Shown: one piece after another, positions 61,670 through 64,000 of the stretch
How the letters are laid out: each line of letters starts with the position of its first letter
How positions within the stretch are numbered: position 1 is the stretch's first letter
The notes under the pieces: model-generated
Database searches by the model: none
Seen by the model: only the letters and a program-made list of their open reading frames with translations
Told to the model about the DNA's origin: nothing
Program-made: the position numbers and the translations under genes
DNA from: Phytoseiulus persimilis
Taxonomy: Eukaryota; Arthropoda; Arachnida; Mesostigmata; Phytoseiidae
Direction: 5' to 3'
Assembly: GCA_037576195.1 (NCBI GenBank)
Contig: CM075104.1
Location: 11,176,211 to 11,240,210, forward strand
DNA: 64,000 nt

Positions 61670-61682
61670 TGTGTGTGTGTGT
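61670..61682 (+). repeat. GT microsatellite
   Basis: Six to seven GT units followed by further GTGTGT stretches to about 61710. Confidence 0.85.
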
Positions 61683-61887
61683 ATATGCTGTCTGTGTAAG
61701 TGTGTGTGAGCGACTGTGGGGTACAAGCGAGAGGGAGTCTTCGAACCCCGAGGAAAGGGACCAAAACACAGCTGATCACAACCTCAGCTGATCTGTTGGG
61801 GAGACGGTGATTTGCCATTCAGTTCCCCAACTGCACGCTCTGAATTTCTGACCAATGGACGTCGTGAATGAGATTCTGACTCCTTCT

Positions 61888-62181
61888 CTAGAGCCTGAAC
61901 TCGTCGAGTGTGACTTCGTAGTCCGATGCGGTACTGTCGAGGGTGACTCGCTCCGCTAATCCTCCAAACGGACCCAATTGTCACAAATACTTCATTAGGT
62001 CGCATTGCGAGTTCTCCGCGGACCTCTGGTTCCTGTGAGAGCCTCGACACGAATCACTCTATCCTTGAGATTTATTTGGAATCGGACAGACTGCCCGTGT
62101 TCCACAACCAGAGACAGCGTGATGTGTATGACTTTGAATAGATGTCTGTCCAAAAAGGTACCTCCTCCGATCCAATGTTCC
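61888..62181 (-). CDS. Two 3' exons of an unrecognised gene
   Basis: Exon 62181-62024 (phase 2 in, 1 out) reads EHWIGGGTFLDRHLFKVIH, LSLVVEHGQSVRFQINLKD and RVIRVEAL. Exon 61961-61888 (phase 1 in, TAG) reads LAERVTLDSTASDYEVTLDEFRL. The alternating hydrophobic pattern suggests a beta-sandwich such as a lectin- or laminin-G-like domain, but key residues of those families are not evident. The intron would be 62 bases. Its donor GTCCGC and both acceptors are weak, and the first exon is also open in another frame, so the model is tentative. The 5' part of the gene was not found. Confidence 0.35.
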
Positions 62182-62808
62182 CTTCAGAGACCGCAAAGAA
62201 GCTGTCATCGACTCCATGTGTCCGATTCGATGTTGTAACCGCCTCATCCTTACGGTCCCTCAGAGATACATGAGTTCTTACAGCACTCTATCCGGAGTTA
62301 GGTAAGCCTTCTAGGGCGGGATCTTGTCATAGGGCTGAATGTGGAGTCGACATGGACGCTTCATGTCCGAGCGGCCCATTGCCGCGAATCCTGAGGATTC
62401 TGAGGGTGAACCCCGGTTATTGTTCGGGATCACCCTAGTGATCGAGTTCCGTCGATGAAGAGTAGCATGACGCGACCAATTTTTATTAGCGCATAACCGT
62501 TGCATAATATTGCGTACAGAGAAAATGGAATGTGCAGGAAGCGTTCCAAATAATCGCGGCTCCGAGATCGCTGAGTGTTCACTTTGGCAGAGGTCGTCAG
62601 AATGCCGTTTTTTATTCTTAAAAAATTTAATTTCTCAGTTCTGAAACCAGTGCCAAAAAAGTATAAAACGGGGAGCGAACGCGCGGCCTTTCCCGCGTTT
62701 CATAACCAGCCCATATCCAAGGACCAGCCTCACCACTTAACGTGAAACGGATCTTGACTAGGAAAATACATTTCTCAATATTCACACCCGTGTATACCGG
62801 ATGCTCCA
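62182..62808. other. Spacer or introns
   Basis: It has short minus-strand open frames but none with clean borders. AT-rich sequence near 62600-62640 may include the 3' end of the next gene. Confidence 0.35.
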
Positions 62809-64000
62809 TCATGAGCGCAGTTTTTCGTTCGATAGACGATGCAAAACCTTCTCGGTCGCCTTGCTCCGACATTGGACGATGGCCTCACGGAAAGCTTGGA
62901 GCTGACTCCGACCATTGAGTAGAATATCACTGCGAGGGAAAAAAGAGCGGGCTGGATTATCGTCTTCGAGCTCATGCAAGTATCAAACTCTCTCAATGAT
63001 CTGAATCGACGCTAATGAAGGATTCTGACGTCAGATCCCACATGAATGATTGACACACGGGGGAGCTCACCTAGTACGATCATCCTGGAAGAACTGAACA
63101 ACTTCTTGCGCTGTGACGCTGAAATCGTGAGCGCAAACTTTGCGCAAGGTGTCGATGAATCGTTTCGCCACTGTTAGCAGCAGCTCTGGGGCAACGCTGT
63201 TACCGAGTTTAAGAAGACGGGAGTAATCCGCGTCTATTTGACCTAAAGTTTCTGCGAACTCTTTCAGAGTTGTGAGTTCAGGTTTCATGTCGGTCTGCAG
63301 ATTGGACCTCCATGCGTAGTCGACTCCACACTTAGAAGCCCAAGTTCCTGCAAGTGGGAGCTGTCTTGAGGCAGACTGCTGGAATCCTCGACATGTTTCA
63401 GAAAGTTCGGTCGGGAGACCCTCTCAAGACGAATGTCGGGACTCAGGCTCGAAGTAGCACATCGCGCGTCGCAGCGATCGAATCTCTTACCTGAAATATT
63501 GTGCAAGCCAATCCAGACTGTCTCCAGCATACGGTAGGCCGGATGCTGCTTGATGTCGTCTCCAGTCATCGGCCCGAAAGCCTGATGAGGTCGTTTGCTC
63601 ATGGAATCAATCTCCATGTCCAAGGTAGCTGAAAGCTTCCGCGACGAGCTCTGCCCCCGAATCAGAGCTCCGGTTGCAGCTCCATCCACGCTGCTCTTCT
63701 GATCCAATGTGGACTCGTCGTCGGTATCCATACCATCATCGTCATCATCCGAATCACAGTTGATCGCGGTTGACAAGGATTTGCGTTTGGTTGTGTTCTT
63801 TTTGATTCCGTCGCTCTTCTTGCGCTTCGTATCAACCTTCGCTACGATCTCTACTATTCGTTTCTTCTGTTTATCAGACATGCTGTCGAAATGCTTTCTC
63901 GTTCTGTTCTCCACTATACTAGAAGTCAAAGTCGCACCAGACTTCGCTCTCGGCGAGGATTTGAGGCCAGTGAAAATTCCTTTGCAGACGTTGAGGATCC
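62809..64000 (-). CDS. Unrecognised gene, last three exons, runs off the window
   Basis: Exons 64000-63491 (partial, phase 1 out), 63347-63071 (1 to 2) and 62929-62809 (2 to TGA) join cleanly with donors GTAAGAG and GTGAGCT. The first has GIFTGLKSSPRAKSG, a conserved-looking basic block (RKHFDSMSDKQKKRIVEIV), KRKK tracts, an acidic run (DSDDDDDGMDTDDE) and HPAYRMLETVWIGLHNIS. The second has TWASKCGVDYAWRSNLQ, KEFAETLGQIDADYSRLLK and SVTAQEVVQFFQDD; the last has LQAFREAIVQCRSK and ends RLSNEKLRS. Basic and acidic tracts suggest a nuclear protein; the second exon is mainly helical. Its pattern loosely recalls an F-BAR helix, but that is weak and I name no family. The protein continues upstream of the window. 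Confidence 0.7.

Larger units (their letters stand above)
60476..61887. other. PYM 5' region and spacer
   Basis: It should hold the first PYM exon and promoter. It also has a CAACGACAACAAC-type repeat near 61225-61250, a poly-G run and a GT microsatellite. No other gene was seen. Confidence 0.4.

Overview
The window is eukaryotic nuclear DNA. Coding sequence is split by short GT-AG introns (often 50-120 bases), intergenic DNA is rich in simple repeats, and the recognisable proteins are animal ones. The gene set (a chorion-type haem peroxidase, a Ser/Gly/Tyr-rich cuticle- or silk-like secreted protein, a Gly/Tyr/His-rich secreted peptide, the exon-junction recycling factor PYM) points to an arthropod. 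A mite or other arachnid is plausible from the compact introns and near-50% GC, but the sequence alone does not prove it. No rRNA, tRNA, CRISPR array or whole transposon was seen.

Layout. 0-2.5 kb: a weak minus-strand coding candidate and GC-rich spacer. 2.5-6.2 kb: a large secreted Ser/Gly/Tyr-rich protein with a long pyrimidine-rich 3' region. 6.2-23.8 kb: mostly spacer, with a few small or partial coding candidates (10.1, 16.4, 19.4 and 20.1 kb). 23.8-37.5 kb: remnants of at least five unrecognised multi-exon genes, pieced together from splice-bounded open segments (plus strand at 23.9-25.4, 30.9-31.6 and 33.5-34.6 kb; minus strand at 28.0-28.9 and 37.0-37.5 kb). 37.5-44 kb: spacer with small repeat clusters. 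44.1-50.2 kb: a complete 13-exon minus-strand haem peroxidase whose largest intron holds a plus-strand exon for an Arg/Pro-rich secreted peptide. 52.8-53.6 kb: plus-strand coding candidates. 56.2-57.5 kb: a complete two-exon secreted peptide gene with TATA-like box and poly(A) signal. 58.9-60.6 kb: PYM on the minus strand. 61.9-64 kb: two more minus-strand genes, the last running off the window.

The best resolved genes are the peroxidase, PYM, the 56 kb peptide, the 2.8-4.5 kb Ser/Gly/Tyr protein and the 62.8-64 kb gene: in each, almost all exon phases agree. The secreted proteins (peroxidase, Ser/Gly/Tyr-rich protein, Gly/His-rich peptide) fit extracellular-matrix, cuticle or eggshell work, but no operon-like or pathway link can be shown. 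Other gene models are reported as exon clusters of stated, lower confidence.
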